DNA of 64,000 nucleotides from Maribacter sp. ACAM166 (GCF_005771495.1 NZ_VAUW01000001.1:186001-250000), one strand, 5' to 3'; positions 44,652-54,154 are shown, counted from the stretch's first letter. Made by a program: numbers and translations. Notes: a model not told the origin generated them from the letters alone.

Positions 44652-46503
44652 TTATTTTAAACTCCTCCCCACTGTAGGGTTTTGCGTATTCTGCTTCCAA
44701 GGTTTTATCGAGCATTCTTTTTTCAAGATCTTTTCTTGTGATTTCCCCTTTTAAGTATTTCTCTATCATTAGAGATGCAATATGACCTGCATATCTTGAT
44801 CCGTAATATCCATTTTCAATATAAACGGCGATAGCAATTTTAGGGTTATCAACAGGTGCAAATGCAACGAAAACAGAATGGTCGGTCAATTGCGTACGGA
44901 CGCCGTCTATTTTGGTGAAATTTTCTGCCGTACCGGTTTTACCTGCCATTTCAATACCGGGTATTTGTAATCTACTAGCCGTACCTTTTGTGTACACATC
45001 TGCCATTCCTCTAACTATCGGCTCAAAGTATTTCGGATCTATAGTCGTGTGTTTGGCTTTAGTAAATTTTGGTTCTGTAATTTCCTTGCCTTCAACTTTC
45101 TTTAGAATATGTGGTGTAAAGAAATGTCCTCTATTGGCAATAGCTGCGGTCATGTTCGCTAATTGAACTGGTGTAGCTAATATTTCACCCTGACCAATTG
45201 AATTAGAAATGATATAGGAGGAACTCCATCTATTATCGCCATACCATTTGTCGTAAAATTCTTTATTTGGAATTCTTCCCTTTTGACCAAATGGTAAGTC
45301 ATAACCAAGGTAATCACCAAGACCAAAGCTGCGCATATGCTTTTCCCAAACGTCCATACCCTCATCGGTAGTGTCGAATTTTTCAAATATTTTTCTAAAC
45401 GTACCGGCAAAATAAGCATTACACGAAAGGTAAATTCCTTTATTCATATTTCGCAAACCACCACCACAATGACAACCTCTTTTTTTCTTACCAACATAAA
45501 ATCCATTATAACATCGAATTGTGCTTGATTCATCCAGTACTCCTTCTTGCAATGCAATAAGTGCATTAAGAGTTTTAAATGGAGATCCCGGTGGTTGTTG
45601 TGCATGTATAGAACGATCCCAGGTAGGGTTCGCAATAGTATCGTTATATAATTTGGTGTAATTTTTTGAGCGTTCCCTTCCTACTAATAGTGATGGGTCA
45701 TAAGTAGGCCCTGAAATCATTGAAAGGATTTCACCAGTGGCTGGTTCTAAAGCGACAATCCCCCCCCTTTTTCCGTTCATTAATAGTTCGCCATATTCCT
45801 GAAGGGCTTTATCGATGGTAATACTTATTTGTTTTCCTTGTTCTGGCAAAGTATCTGAAGCTCCATTTTTATAAGGCCCAATGTCTCTGTTGAATCTGTC
45901 TTTTTGAATGTACTGAACACCCTTTCTTCCCCTTAATAAGTCTTCATAATATCTTTCTACCCCTGTGCGACCTTTAAGTTCGCCCTGAACGTAATATTTA
46001 TTTACGGCAAGGTCACCTTCATTTACTTCACTAATATAACCGAGAACATTGGCGGCACTAGAAGTATCATAATAACGCAGCGAACGTTTTTGGATATAAA
46101 AGCCTTTGTATTTACGCATTTTCTCCTGTAGTTTGGCGTAATCTTGTTTAGAGAGTTGCGGAACTAAAACAGAGGGTAATCTTGGGGAATAAACCCTTGC
46201 TTTTCTTAATTTTTCGATGAATTTAGTTTTATCAATACCTAATAGGCCGCAAAACTCAAGGGTGTCCAACGGTTTTACCTCTCGAGGGATGACCATGACA
46301 TCATACGCCGGGTCATTGCCCACCAGTAGATTTCCATTTCTGTCATAAATGTATCCACGCTCTGGATAATCATAAATAGCTTTAATTGCGGGATCTTCTA
46401 AAACTTGATCAGGAGAAAAGCTGAAAATTTGCAAATAAGATAACCTACCTAAAAAGGCAAAGGCTATAATGATAATTAAGGACGATAAAAGAATTTTTCT
46501 CAT
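44635..46503 (-). CDS. mrdA: Penicillin-binding protein 2 (transpeptidase for elongation)
   Basis: This class B PBP cross-links peptidoglycan during elongation. The 622 residues have one N-terminal membrane helix (5-22), the PBP dimer domain (about 45-210) and the transpeptidase domain. The active Ser is in PPGSPFKT near 308, the SxN motif in SYIISNSIGQGE near 430, and KTGTAEN near 520. The family tail is present. It lies between mreD (4-base overlap) and rodA (17-base overlap), so PBP2 and RodA are made as a pair. Confidence 0.95.
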   Translation of the reverse strand: MRKILLSSLIIIIAFAFLGRLSYLQIFSFSPDQVLEDPAIKAIYDYPERGYIYDRNGNLLVGNDPAYDVMVIPREVKPLDTLEFCGLLGIDKTKFIEKLRKARVYSPRLPSVLVPQLSKQDYAKLQEKMRKYKGFYIQKRSLRYYDTSSAANVLGYISEVNEGDLAVNKYYVQGELKGRTGVERYYEDLLRGRKGVQYIQKDRFNRDIGPYKNGASDTLPEQGKQISITIDKALQEYGELLMNGKRGGIVALEPATGEILSMISGPTYDPSLLVGRERSKNYTKLYNDTIANPTWDRSIHAQQPPGSPFKTLNALIALQEGVLDESSTIRCYNGFYVGKKKRGCHCGGGLRNMNKGIYLSCNAYFAGTFRKIFEKFDTTDEGMDVWEKHMRSFGLGDYLGYDLPFGQKGRIPNKEFYDKWYGDNRWSSSYIISNSIGQGEILATPVQLANMTAAIANRGHFFTPHILKKVEGKEITEPKFTKAKHTTIDPKYFEPIVRGMADVYTKGTASRLQIPGIEMAGKTGTAENFTKIDGVRTQLTDHSVFVAFAPVDNPKIAIAVYIENGYYGSRYAGHIASLMIEKYLKGEITRKDLEKRMLDKTLEAEYAKPYSGEEFKINERVW

Positions 46504-47009
46504 TCTTTTTTACTGCTGAATAAAGTGCTGAATAATATGCTTAAAATCAATGTGGAGATACCCACTGTAACCGTTTTTTGTAAAATTAATAAGCTGTTTG
46601 AAAAGCTAAAAATTTCTAAGGTATAGTACACCGAATGATGTACTATAATTAATAACGCTAAAAATGTAAATTGTTGTGCCTTAGTGCTGTTGTTTAACTT
46701 AAAACTTTGAAACTCATAGTTAACGCCAAATACAAAACGCATAATTGTTGGTCTTAAATAGGCAATAGTAACTGTTGCGGCTGCGTTTATGGCAAGTGTG
46801 TCAGAAAATATATCTACAAATAATCCTAAAATGAAACAAAGAATTATAAAAGTAGTTCTATTTTTTTTGATAGGATACCAATATAAAAATAGGATATAAA
46901 CCAATGGGTTGATATACCCGAAAAAATTTAAGTTATTAAATACCAGTACCTGTAATAGAACCAGTAAAATAAATCGGAGTACGGTAAGAAAGAAAGTACT
47001 GTTAATCAT
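46500..47009 (-). CDS. mreD: MreD, rod-shape membrane protein
   Basis: A 169-residue inner-membrane protein of the elongation machine, with about five hydrophobic segments and no soluble domain. Sequence is poorly conserved in this family (INPLVYILFLYWYPIK near 34 and LGLFVDIFSDTLAINA near 60-75 fit). The call rests mainly on its place between mreC and mrdA, with overlaps of 8 and 4 bases. Confidence 0.88.
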   Translation of the reverse strand: MINSTFFLTVLRFILLVLLQVLVFNNLNFFGYINPLVYILFLYWYPIKKNRTTFIILCFILGLFVDIFSDTLAINAAATVTIAYLRPTIMRFVFGVNYEFQSFKLNNSTKAQQFTFLALLIIVHHSVYYTLEIFSFSNSLLILQKTVTVGISTLILSILFSTLFSSKKE

Positions 47010-47826
47010 TGGCCTGTGTTTCTGCTTCTAATTGTAATACTTCTTTGCGGTTTAAATTTTTAATGATGTATACATTGCCAATATTGGTCATGTCATTAAA
47101 AAGCTCAACGTTAATAAAATAGAAACTTTTAGAATTGTCCAAGTCAAAACTTTTAATGGTTCCTATAGGAATATTTTCTGGGAATATGCTACTCATTGCA
47201 CCCGTAACGATAGTGTCACCAATAGTTAAGGGAACCAATCTGGGGATATCTATAAGTTGTACTACATTATAGTCTTGAGTATTCTCCCAGACCAAGGAGC
47301 CAAAATGATTCGAATTTTTAATTTTAGCATTAATGTTCGATTTTTCACTTAGGATGCTTTGAACTGTAGAAAAATTATTGGAAGTGTTTTCGACAATTCC
47401 TAAGATTCCTTTGTCTGTGACAACTCCCATATCCTGTGCAATACTATCCTTTTCACCTCGGTTTATGGTAATATAGTTTCGTTGATCTGCATAGCTATTG
47501 TTAATTACTCGACCTCTAATGACATCATAGTCAATTGCTATAGAGTTATATATGTTTGCCTTGGATAATTGAATAGTGTTAAAAAGTTTAATTCGAAGTT
47601 TTTTATTTTCTTCTACCAACCGATTATTTTCTTCTCTTAATCCAAAATACGAAGTAATATCTTCTGAAAAGGTATAAATGCTCCCAGAAATATAGTTCGA
47701 GGAATTTAAAAATTTAGACTGATGATATGAATGCGACTGAAACGTAAAAATCAAAGAGATTAATAGCAGAAAAAGGTATAGTAGGAAGGTTTTATACCTA
47801 ATTAGAAAATTTATGATTTGTTGCAT
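47002..47826 (-). CDS. mreC: MreC, rod-shape scaffold protein
   Basis: A 274-residue periplasmic scaffold anchored by one N-terminal helix (10-28). A coiled-coil segment (about 60-80, REENNRLVEENKKLRIKLF) is followed by two beta domains with GRVINNSYADQRNYITINRG, in part, near 105-122, and GVVTDKGILGIVENT near 133. It links MreB filaments to PBP2/RodA. Its 48-base gap to mreB and 8-base overlap with mreD place it in the shape operon. Confidence 0.92.
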   Translation of the reverse strand: MQQIINFLIRYKTFLLYLFLLLISLIFTFQSHSYHQSKFLNSSNYISGSIYTFSEDITSYFGLREENNRLVEENKKLRIKLFNTIQLSKANIYNSIAIDYDVIRGRVINNSYADQRNYITINRGEKDSIAQDMGVVTDKGILGIVENTSNNFSTVQSILSEKSNINAKIKNSNHFGSLVWENTQDYNVVQLIDIPRLVPLTIGDTIVTGAMSSIFPENIPIGTIKSFDLDNSKSFYFINVELFNDMTNIGNVYIIKNLNRKEVLQLEAETQAND

Positions 47827-47874
47827 TCACCCCTAAATTTTAAAAATCAAGCAGAAAATTTAATTGCTGAATTC

Positions 47875-48903
47875 TTACTTAATCAATATGCTCTTATATC
47901 GTTCTAGATTTTTTAATGCAATACCTGTTCCACGTACTACGGCACGTAATGGATCTTCTGCAATATATACAGGTAAGTCTGTTTTTTGTGACAGTCTTCT
48001 ATCCAATCCGCGCAACATCGAACCTCCACCGGCCAAATAAATACCTGTATTGTAGATGTCTGCAGCCAACTCTGGTGGTGTCTGTGATAATGTTTCCATT
48101 ACCGCATCTTCAACGCGAAGAATCGATTTGTCCAAAGCTTTTGCTATTTCTCGATATGAAATTTGTACTTGTTTAGGTTTACCTGTCAATAAATCACGCC
48201 CCTGTACAGATTTTTCATCTGGTGGTGACTGTAAGTCTTCTGTAGCTGATCCAATTTCAATCTTTATTGATTCAGCCGTAGTTTCACCAACATATAGATT
48301 GTGCTGGGTACGCATGTAATAGATAATATCATTAGTGAATACATCACCTGCAATTTTCACTGATTTATCACATACGATACCGCCTAACGCTATTACAGCA
48401 ATTTCAGTAGTACCACCTCCTATATCAACAATCATATTTCCTTTAGGTTGCATAATGTCTAAACCAATACCTATTGCCGCAGCCATAGGTTCATGAATTA
48501 GATATACTTCCTTACCGTTTACTCGTTCTGCAGATTCTTTTACGGCCCTCATTTCTACTTCGGTAATACCCGAAGGGATGCAGATGACTAATCTTAATGC
48601 TGGTGGGAACCACTTTTTCTTTAATGCCGGAATGTTTTTAATGAACATCATTAGCATTTTCTCAGAAGCATCAAAATCTGCAATTACACCATCTTTTAAT
48701 GGTCTAATTGTCTTTATGTTTTCATGGGTTTTTCCTTGCATCATGCTGGCTTCCTTGCCAACGGCAATAATTTTTCCGCTAATTCTATCTCTAGCAACAA
48801 TAGATGGACTATCGACTACAACCTTATCATTATGAATAATAAGCGTGTTCGCTGTACCTAAATCTATAGCTATTTCCTCGGTCAAGAAATCAAAAAATCC
48901 CAT
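47875..48903 (-). CDS. mreB: MreB, actin-like rod-shape protein
   Basis: A 342-residue bacterial actin that guides lateral cell-wall growth. ASKHA motifs are clear: phosphate-1 IAIDLGTANTLI at 12-23, phosphate-2 MIVDIGGGTTEIAVI near 158-172, and the adenosine motif IYLAGGGSMLRG near 289-300. It opens the mreBCD-mrdA-rodA operon and starts 56 bases after the purH stop, where a -7 box is present, so it may have both read-through and its own promoter. Confidence 0.97.
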   Translation of the reverse strand: MGFFDFLTEEIAIDLGTANTLIIHNDKVVVDSPSIVARDRISGKIIAVGKEASMMQGKTHENIKTIRPLKDGVIADFDASEKMLMMFIKNIPALKKKWFPPALRLVICIPSGITEVEMRAVKESAERVNGKEVYLIHEPMAAAIGIGLDIMQPKGNMIVDIGGGTTEIAVIALGGIVCDKSVKIAGDVFTNDIIYYMRTQHNLYVGETTAESIKIEIGSATEDLQSPPDEKSVQGRDLLTGKPKQVQISYREIAKALDKSILRVEDAVMETLSQTPPELAADIYNTGIYLAGGGSMLRGLDRRLSQKTDLPVYIAEDPLRAVVRGTGIALKNLERYKSILIK

Positions 48904-48945
48904 ATGTGATATTTATATTTTAGATAAAAGGGTGTATTTTATCGT

Positions 48946-48953
48946 CAAAAGTA
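48946..48953 (-). promoter_or_regulatory. Candidate -7 box for the mreB operon
   Basis: On the minus strand this reads TACTTTTG, matching TAnnTTTG, 42 bases before the mreB start codon, in the short purH-mreB gap. No matching -33 TTG is seen. Confidence 0.35.
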
Positions 48954-48959
48954 ATGAAA

Positions 48960-50492
48960 TTAATGTTTGAAATGACGTGTGCCGGTCATCACCATCGAAA
49001 TTTCATTTTCATTACAATAATCGATACTTAATTGGTCTTTAATAGAACCACCTGGTTGTATCACACTGGTGATACCAGCCTTGCCTGCAATCTCTACACA
49101 ATCAGGAAATGGGAAAAATGCATCACTAGCCAAAACGGCACCATTTAAATCAAAATTAAAAGATTGTGCCTTGTGTATGGCTTGGTTCAAAGCATCTACT
49201 CTAGAGGTTTGACCTGTTCCGCTAGCACAAAGTTGTTTGTTCTTTGTCAATACAATGGTATTTGATTTTGTATGCTTGCAAAGTTTGGATGCAAATAGCA
49301 AATCATCAAGTTCATCTTCTGATGGTTTATTATTTGTAGCATACGACAAATCACCAAGTGCATCTGTTTTGTGGTCTCTATCTTGTAGTAGCATTCCGTT
49401 CAAACAAGTTCTTACCAACATTTCTGGCATTTCTACCTCGTTCTGAATCAGGATAATCCTATTTTTCTTGCCCTTTAAAATTTCTAGTGCTTCAGCATTA
49501 TAGCTAGGTGCAATTACTACTTCACAAAATAATTTGTGTATTTCTTCGGCAGTAGCTTTATCGATTTCCTTATTGCTAATAAGCACTCCGCCAAATGCTG
49601 AAACGGGGTCTCCTGCCAAAGCATCTACATACGCTTGATGTAAATTATTTCGTTGTGCAAGGCCACAAGCGTTATTATGCTTAAGAATTGCGAATGTCGG
49701 ACTGTCATTTTTAAATTCAAGCATTAGGTTGACTGCCGCATCAACATCTAATAAGTTGTTGTAGGATAGTTCTTTGCCGTGTAATTTGGAGAACATAGCA
49801 TCAAAATCTCCAAAAAAGAATCCTTTTTGATGCGGATTCTCACCATAACGCAAAACTTTACCAGAGGTTTCGCTAATTTTTAAAGTAGCAATATCATGGT
49901 TTTTATTAAAGTAATTGAAAATAGCAGAATCGTAATGAGAGGAAACATTAAATGATTTTGCAGCAAAACGCTTTCTATCTTCTAAACTGATTTCACCATT
50001 ATTTTCGGTAATAACCGCGAGAAAATCAGCATAATCTTCCATGGAAGAAACGCAGGTAACATCTTTATAATTTTTTGCAGCAGCACGGATAAGTGAAATA
50101 CCACCTATATCTATTTTTTCAATGATATCTTGTTCAGAAGCACCACTAGCCACTGTTTTTTCGAAAGGATACAAGTCAACGATGACGATATCTATTTGAG
50201 GTATATCAAATTCTGCCAATTGAGCTACATCGCTTTCATTGTCCTGTCTGTTCAAAATTCCTCCAAATACCTTTGGGTGTAATGTTTTGACTCTTCCTCC
50301 AAGAATAGAAGGGTAACTAGTTACATCTTCAACAGGAACAACGTCAATACCTAAATCGGTAATGAATTTTTCAGTACCACCGGTAGAATATATAGTAATG
50401 CCTAGTTCTTGAAATTTCTTAACTATTGGTTCTAGGCCATCTTTGTGGAAAACTGAGATTAAGGCTGAAGACGCTTTTTTTACACTGCTCAT
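48960..50492 (-). CDS. purH: Bifunctional AICAR formyltransferase/IMP cyclohydrolase
   Basis: PurH carries out the last two steps of de novo purine synthesis to IMP. The 510 residues hold the N-terminal MGS-like cyclohydrolase domain (1 to about 190: SVFHKDGLEPIVKKF, YSTGGTEKFI, GGRVKTLHPKVFGGIL in part). The AICAR transformylase domain follows (RYGENPHQKGFFF near 216, KHNNACGLA near 266, GDPVSAFGG near 290, DAFFPFPDCVE near 464). It lies just upstream of mreB on the same strand. Catalytic Lys-His (KHNNAC) is present. Confidence 0.96.
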   Translation of the reverse strand: MSSVKKASSALISVFHKDGLEPIVKKFQELGITIYSTGGTEKFITDLGIDVVPVEDVTSYPSILGGRVKTLHPKVFGGILNRQDNESDVAQLAEFDIPQIDIVIVDLYPFEKTVASGASEQDIIEKIDIGGISLIRAAAKNYKDVTCVSSMEDYADFLAVITENNGEISLEDRKRFAAKSFNVSSHYDSAIFNYFNKNHDIATLKISETSGKVLRYGENPHQKGFFFGDFDAMFSKLHGKELSYNNLLDVDAAVNLMLEFKNDSPTFAILKHNNACGLAQRNNLHQAYVDALAGDPVSAFGGVLISNKEIDKATAEEIHKLFCEVVIAPSYNAEALEILKGKKNRIILIQNEVEMPEMLVRTCLNGMLLQDRDHKTDALGDLSYATNNKPSEDELDDLLFASKLCKHTKSNTIVLTKNKQLCASGTGQTSRVDALNQAIHKAQSFNFDLNGAVLASDAFFPFPDCVEIAGKAGITSVIQPGGSIKDQLSIDYCNENEISMVMTGTRHFKH

Positions 50493-50583
50493 TGTAGGAT
50501 GCTTAAGATTTTAAATAAGCAGACAAAAGTAGATTTTTTACGGCTAGGAAATACCTCAGATTATCAATAAATTTCCTAAAGTT

Positions 50584-51033
50584 TTAAAGAATTTTGGCTA
50601 CTTCGGAATTTACGAATTCTAAAAAGTGTTCATCGTCCTTGGTGAAAGGATTTGCTGTGTTAGAATCAATGTCTATTTGCCCTATATTTTCTTCGTTCAT
50701 AAATAAGGGTATTACAATTTCAGCTTTTACTGTGATGCTACAGGCAATATAATTATCCTGAGCCTTAACATCAGGCACAATAAAATTTTGATTACTTTCT
50801 GCAACTTGGCCACAAATACCTTTTCCAAATGGGATGATGTTGTGGTCTGTAGGCTCCCCGGCATACGCACCTAGTTTTAGTTCTCTTTTATCACCGTTTT
50901 TAAAATAAAAACCCACCCAGTCGTAATGTGGAACTTCAGCTTTTATAAGCTCACAAATGTCCTGCATTTTAACATCAGAAGAATTATTCGAATCAATTAT
51001 AGAACTCACAAGGGGGCGTAGAACATCAAACAT
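50584..51033 (-). CDS. GAF-domain protein, possible free methionine-(R)-sulfoxide reductase
   Basis: A single GAF domain of 149 residues: WVGFYF at 39-44, LKLGAYAGEPT at 53-62, IPFGKGICGQVAE near 67-79, PDVKAQDNYIACSI near 87-100 and AEIVIPL near 104. The layout matches free-Met-(R)-sulfoxide reductases. Cys74 and Cys98 fall where, from my memory of the E. coli enzyme, its Cys94 and Cys118 lie; the third position (E. coli Cys84) is His64 here. Activity is therefore plausible but not certain. It is separate from msrBA, 8 kb away, and precedes purH on the same strand. Confidence 0.7.
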   Translation of the reverse strand: MFDVLRPLVSSIIDSNNSSDVKMQDICELIKAEVPHYDWVGFYFKNGDKRELKLGAYAGEPTDHNIIPFGKGICGQVAESNQNFIVPDVKAQDNYIACSITVKAEIVIPLFMNEENIGQIDIDSNTANPFTKDDEHFLEFVNSEVAKIL

Positions 51034-51162
51034 TTCTATTATTTTAGAAGAGGTGCAAAAATGATCTTTAAAACCAATATTTACAATAGGTTGTACTTAA
51101 ATATTCGTTAAGAATATGAGCTCTTAAAATGATAGAATCTAATATTTTGTATCTTGGCGCCG

Positions 51163-51573
51163 ATGAAAAATTTGCTTCTAAAATCATTTTCTGTTTCAAT
51201 GGCATTGCTGTTGTTGTTGTCCACTATATCTTGGACAGTTGAGAAGCATTTGTGTATGGGGCGGGTTTTGGATATCGCTTGGTTTGACAGCGCAGAGGAC
51301 TGTGGCATGGAAGCCGGTTTAGCATTGTTAGGTGATTCTATTCAAGATGAAAATCACTGTTGTGCTAATGAATCTTTTACCATGCAAGGTCAAGATAACT
51401 TAAATCTTAATATTCCCACTTTTGATTTCTCTCAACAGGTATTTTTAATCTCTTTTACAACTTCTTATTTGGGGTTGTTTCAAGAAACTGTTGAAAAGAA
51501 TATCGTTATTAATTTCTATCCACCGCCTTTATTGGCAGAGGATTTGAATATTCTTCACCAGTTTTTTTTGATT
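51163..51573 (+). CDS. HYC_CC_PP-family exported small protein
   Basis: A 137-residue protein that starts at ATG 51163 (three codons inside a TTG frame) with a signal segment (8-24). Family marks are all present: HLC at 29-31, Cys47, HCC at 65-67 and YPPPLL at 119-124. The function of the family is unknown; it is usually found beside metal-handling genes in Bacteroidota. It opens the metal locus, 60 bases before the outer-membrane barrel gene. The coordinates exclude the stop codon at 51574-51576. Confidence 0.8.
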
Positions 51574-51638
51574 TGATTAAAACCTTGTAGTACGTCGTTT
51601 TTGTGCGTTTATACATTTTTTAATCAAATTTAAATTCA

Positions 51639-52409
51639 ATGAAAAATATAGTGTGGCTTTTAGCCATGATCGTATCTGGGGTGCGATTTGTTGAGGCCCA
51701 AGGTCCGCCAATCACCGCTGATAAACCTATAATGTTGGGTAGCGGTAGTTATACCGTTAATTCATTAATAGAAATACGGCATACCGAAATGGGTGATTTT
51801 AGCTACGTTCCAATTATGCTTGATTATATTCTTACTCCCAATACTTCAGTAGCAATACAATTCCCGTACATTAAGTATGATATCAAAAATGGGGCAAGCG
51901 GTAGTAGCTTGGCAGATATCAAGATTATTGGAAAATATCAATTCTTTAGAAAGGACGGTACGGGTAAGACATTTAGAATGGTTGCAAAAACGCTACAGAC
52001 GCTTCCAACAGGCAAGGAGTTGGATGTAATGGAATTAAGTACCGGAAAATATGCAGGGTATTATGGTATCGTTGCAGGGTATGAGTCATTGAAATATGGT
52101 ATTTCTAATGAGCTCGGTTATAATTGGGTTCCTGATGGTAGCTTAGATGCATTAACGCATAAGATAGGTCTTGGACTTCCTCTATTAAAACCGCAATATC
52201 CAAACAAACAGGTGAACCTCTATTTTGAATATACCAACACGTGGTTGGTAGAAAGGGATTGGTATCAGCTTTTGTATGCTCAAGGAATTCAATATGCAAG
52301 AAAGAACGTCACTTTTGATCTTGCGGTTCAGGTGCCTTTAGTGAATGATATGGATGCCGATAGAAAATTAAAATACAGCCTATTCTTAGGTTCTAGATAT
52401 TCTTTTTAA
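51639..52409 (+). CDS. Outer-membrane beta-barrel (transporter-like) in metal locus
   Basis: A 256-residue exported protein (signal ends near VEAQG, residue 21) made of amphipathic beta strands. Examples are SYTVNSLIEIRHTEMG near 37 and SLADIKIIGKYQFFRK near 90, with the C-terminal strand ending in YSF as outer-membrane barrels do. It resembles the phenol-degradation MetA-like/COG4313 barrels called transporter in databases. Neighbours on both sides (HYC_CC_PP and HMA proteins) suggest a pore linked to metal traffic. The exact function is not known. Confidence 0.68.
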   Translation: MKNIVWLLAMIVSGVRFVEAQGPPITADKPIMLGSGSYTVNSLIEIRHTEMGDFSYVPIMLDYILTPNTSVAIQFPYIKYDIKNGASGSSLADIKIIGKYQFFRKDGTGKTFRMVAKTLQTLPTGKELDVMELSTGKYAGYYGIVAGYESLKYGISNELGYNWVPDGSLDALTHKIGLGLPLLKPQYPNKQVNLYFEYTNTWLVERDWYQLLYAQGIQYARKNVTFDLAVQVPLVNDMDADRKLKYSLFLGSRYSF

Positions 52410-52418
52410 AAATTTATA

Positions 52419-53048
52419 ATGATGAAAAAATCAATAATCACAACAGTGTTTTTAACACTAATGGTAGTTTTTCCTACAGTAGCTCAAGATGGTAGAGATA
52501 ACTTTATGGTACAAGTAGATGGGCTAGGATGTCCTTTTTGTGCTTACGGACTTGAGAAAAAGTTTAAGGAATTTAAGGGGATAAAAGATGTAAAAATTGA
52601 TATCGAAACAGGAGACTTTAGTTTTAGTTATCCGTCAGATAAAGCGTTGTCTATGAATGATGTTGAAAAACAAGTTGAAAAAGCTGGATACACACCAATG
52701 TCGGCTAAGGTTGAACGTGCCAACGGTAAAGTTGAGGAATCCTCTACTAAAGAAATGGCAAAAAAAACCGAAGGTACCGTGAGTAAAAATGTAATGGTTG
52801 CCGGTAATTGTGCCATGTGTGAAGCCAGAATAACCAAGGCTGCAGGGTCAGTAAGTGGAGTTTCGAACGTTACATGGGATAAGGATACAAAAATTATGAA
52901 CGTGTCATTTGATGCTGGCTTAACTTCTTTAGAGGAAATTGAAAAGGAGATAGCGGTTGCTGGTCATGATACTAAAAACCATGAAGCACATACAGATGAC
53001 TACGGTAATCTTCCTGCATGTTGTAAATATGAACGTTTAAGCTGCTAA
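52419..53048 (+). CDS. Exported protein with two heavy-metal-associated (HMA) domains
   Basis: A 209-residue protein with a signal peptide (ending VAQD, near 24). HMA domain 1 (about 28-95) has DGLGCPFC, its CxxC at 38-41. HMA domain 2 (about 123-185) has GNCAMC, its CxxC at 131-134. It ends in a tail (GHDTKNHEAHTDDYGNLP, then CCKYERLSC) with Cys201-Cys202 and Cys209. Such CxxC pairs bind Cu(I) or similar soft ions. The GHDTK...CCxY tail is shared with the HMA protein at the end of this locus. It starts 10 bases after the barrel gene. Confidence 0.87.
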   Translation: MMKKSIITTVFLTLMVVFPTVAQDGRDNFMVQVDGLGCPFCAYGLEKKFKEFKGIKDVKIDIETGDFSFSYPSDKALSMNDVEKQVEKAGYTPMSAKVERANGKVEESSTKEMAKKTEGTVSKNVMVAGNCAMCEARITKAAGSVSGVSNVTWDKDTKIMNVSFDAGLTSLEEIEKEIAVAGHDTKNHEAHTDDYGNLPACCKYERLSC

Positions 53049-53050
53049 TT

Positions 53051-53902
53051 ATGAAGAACAGTATTTATATTCTTTTTGTGTTACTTGTAGCATCTGCGTG
53101 TAAAGAACAACAAGAACTTCCGAAAGAATGGGTCTTATCTAAAACCATCAAATTAGAAGGAGTTAATCCTATTGGTATTACCCAATTGAATGGCGATATA
53201 TGGATTTCTGATGGTGATCATAACCGTTTAATTAAGATTGATTCTGAAGGTATAATTATTCAAACATTAGATTCGTTAGATAGACCAATGCATATTGATG
53301 CATCCGAAGGAGTTTTGTTTGTTCCACTGTATGGCACTGATGAAATTTTCAATTATAATCCTTCGAATCCGCAAAGTCAGCTACCCGTCTTTGACTATCC
53401 TGCAGATAGTCTTGATGCCCCAGCCAGTATTTCTGTATTTAAGAAAGAAAAGGCAATAGCTGATTTCTATAATAATAGGATTCTTTATTTTAATGGGTCC
53501 GAATGGATTTCTTTTGGAAAGGAAGGAAAAGCTGAAGGTGAATTTTATTATCCTACCGATGTTCAAATTACAAAGGATGAAATTTGGGTAGCAGATGCCT
53601 ATAATAACAGAATTCAGGTTTTTGATAAAAAAGGGATATTTCTTCAAATGATGGGGCATGACCAAAAAATGAACGCAGCAACAGGTATTTTTGTTTCAGA
53701 GGATGAAGTATATATAAGCGATTTTGAAAATAATCGAATTTTGATTTTTGACAAAAACGGGAATCTACGTCAGACCTTGAAAAACCAAATTGAAAAACCT
53801 ACGGATGTAATGATTAAAGATGAAATGCTTTATGTCATAAATTATAAGAATGGAAAACTCAATCTTTTTGAAAAACAAGAGGTAGCTCAGAAAAAGCAGT
53901 AA
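53051..53902 (+). CDS. NHL-repeat lipoprotein
   Basis: A 283-residue periplasmic or surface lipoprotein (signal ends LLVASAC, Cys at 17) with a six-bladed beta-propeller of NHL repeats. Clear blades include ISDGDHNRLIKIDSEG near 52-67, VADAYNNRIQVFDKKG near 178-193 and ISDFENNRILIFDKNG near 222-237. It lies 2 bases after the HMA gene, so it is surely co-transcribed. No Cys remains in the mature propeller after the lipid-bearing Cys, unlike its neighbours. A binding or scaffold role is likely. Confidence 0.82.
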   Translation: MKNSIYILFVLLVASACKEQQELPKEWVLSKTIKLEGVNPIGITQLNGDIWISDGDHNRLIKIDSEGIIIQTLDSLDRPMHIDASEGVLFVPLYGTDEIFNYNPSNPQSQLPVFDYPADSLDAPASISVFKKEKAIADFYNNRILYFNGSEWISFGKEGKAEGEFYYPTDVQITKDEIWVADAYNNRIQVFDKKGIFLQMMGHDQKMNAATGIFVSEDEVYISDFENNRILIFDKNGNLRQTLKNQIEKPTDVMIKDEMLYVINYKNGKLNLFEKQEVAQKKQ

Positions 53903-53920
53903 TTCCATTGTCGTGTCTTA

Positions 53921-54154
53921 ATGCTGATACTAGTGTGGGGTTCTTGTTGCGTTCCTAATTTATTAGATTATTGTTATAATTATAATGCAAAGAATGAAAC
54001 CTATACCGAACTTGGTGATTACCAAGTTTACGGAATCAATTTAGTAGAAGAGGCGAATGTCTTTATTGGTAGCGACCAGGAATATACCTGCCCGACGCAC
54101 CCTGAAATAGTTCAATATGAATCAGGTTGTTGCTGCATTGGCCATGAGTTATAG
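53921..54154 (+). CDS. Small Cys-rich protein with altered heavy-metal-binding (HMBD-like) motif
   Basis: A 77-residue protein. The start ATG lies 18 bases after the NHL stop. The C-terminal 25 residues read YTCPTHPEIVQYESG then CCCIGHEL. This lines up with the heavy-metal-binding domain YxCPMHPEV...CPKCGMxL, but Met is changed to Thr and CPKCGM to CCCIGH. A second Cys pair (SCC) is near the N-terminus, in a short hydrophobic start that could be a lipoprotein signal. It may be a variant metal site or a gene losing function. The frame is open and in operon context, so I call it a gene. Confidence 0.6.
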   Translation: MLILVWGSCCVPNLLDYCYNYNAKNETYTELGDYQVYGINLVEEANVFIGSDQEYTCPTHPEIVQYESGCCCIGHEL

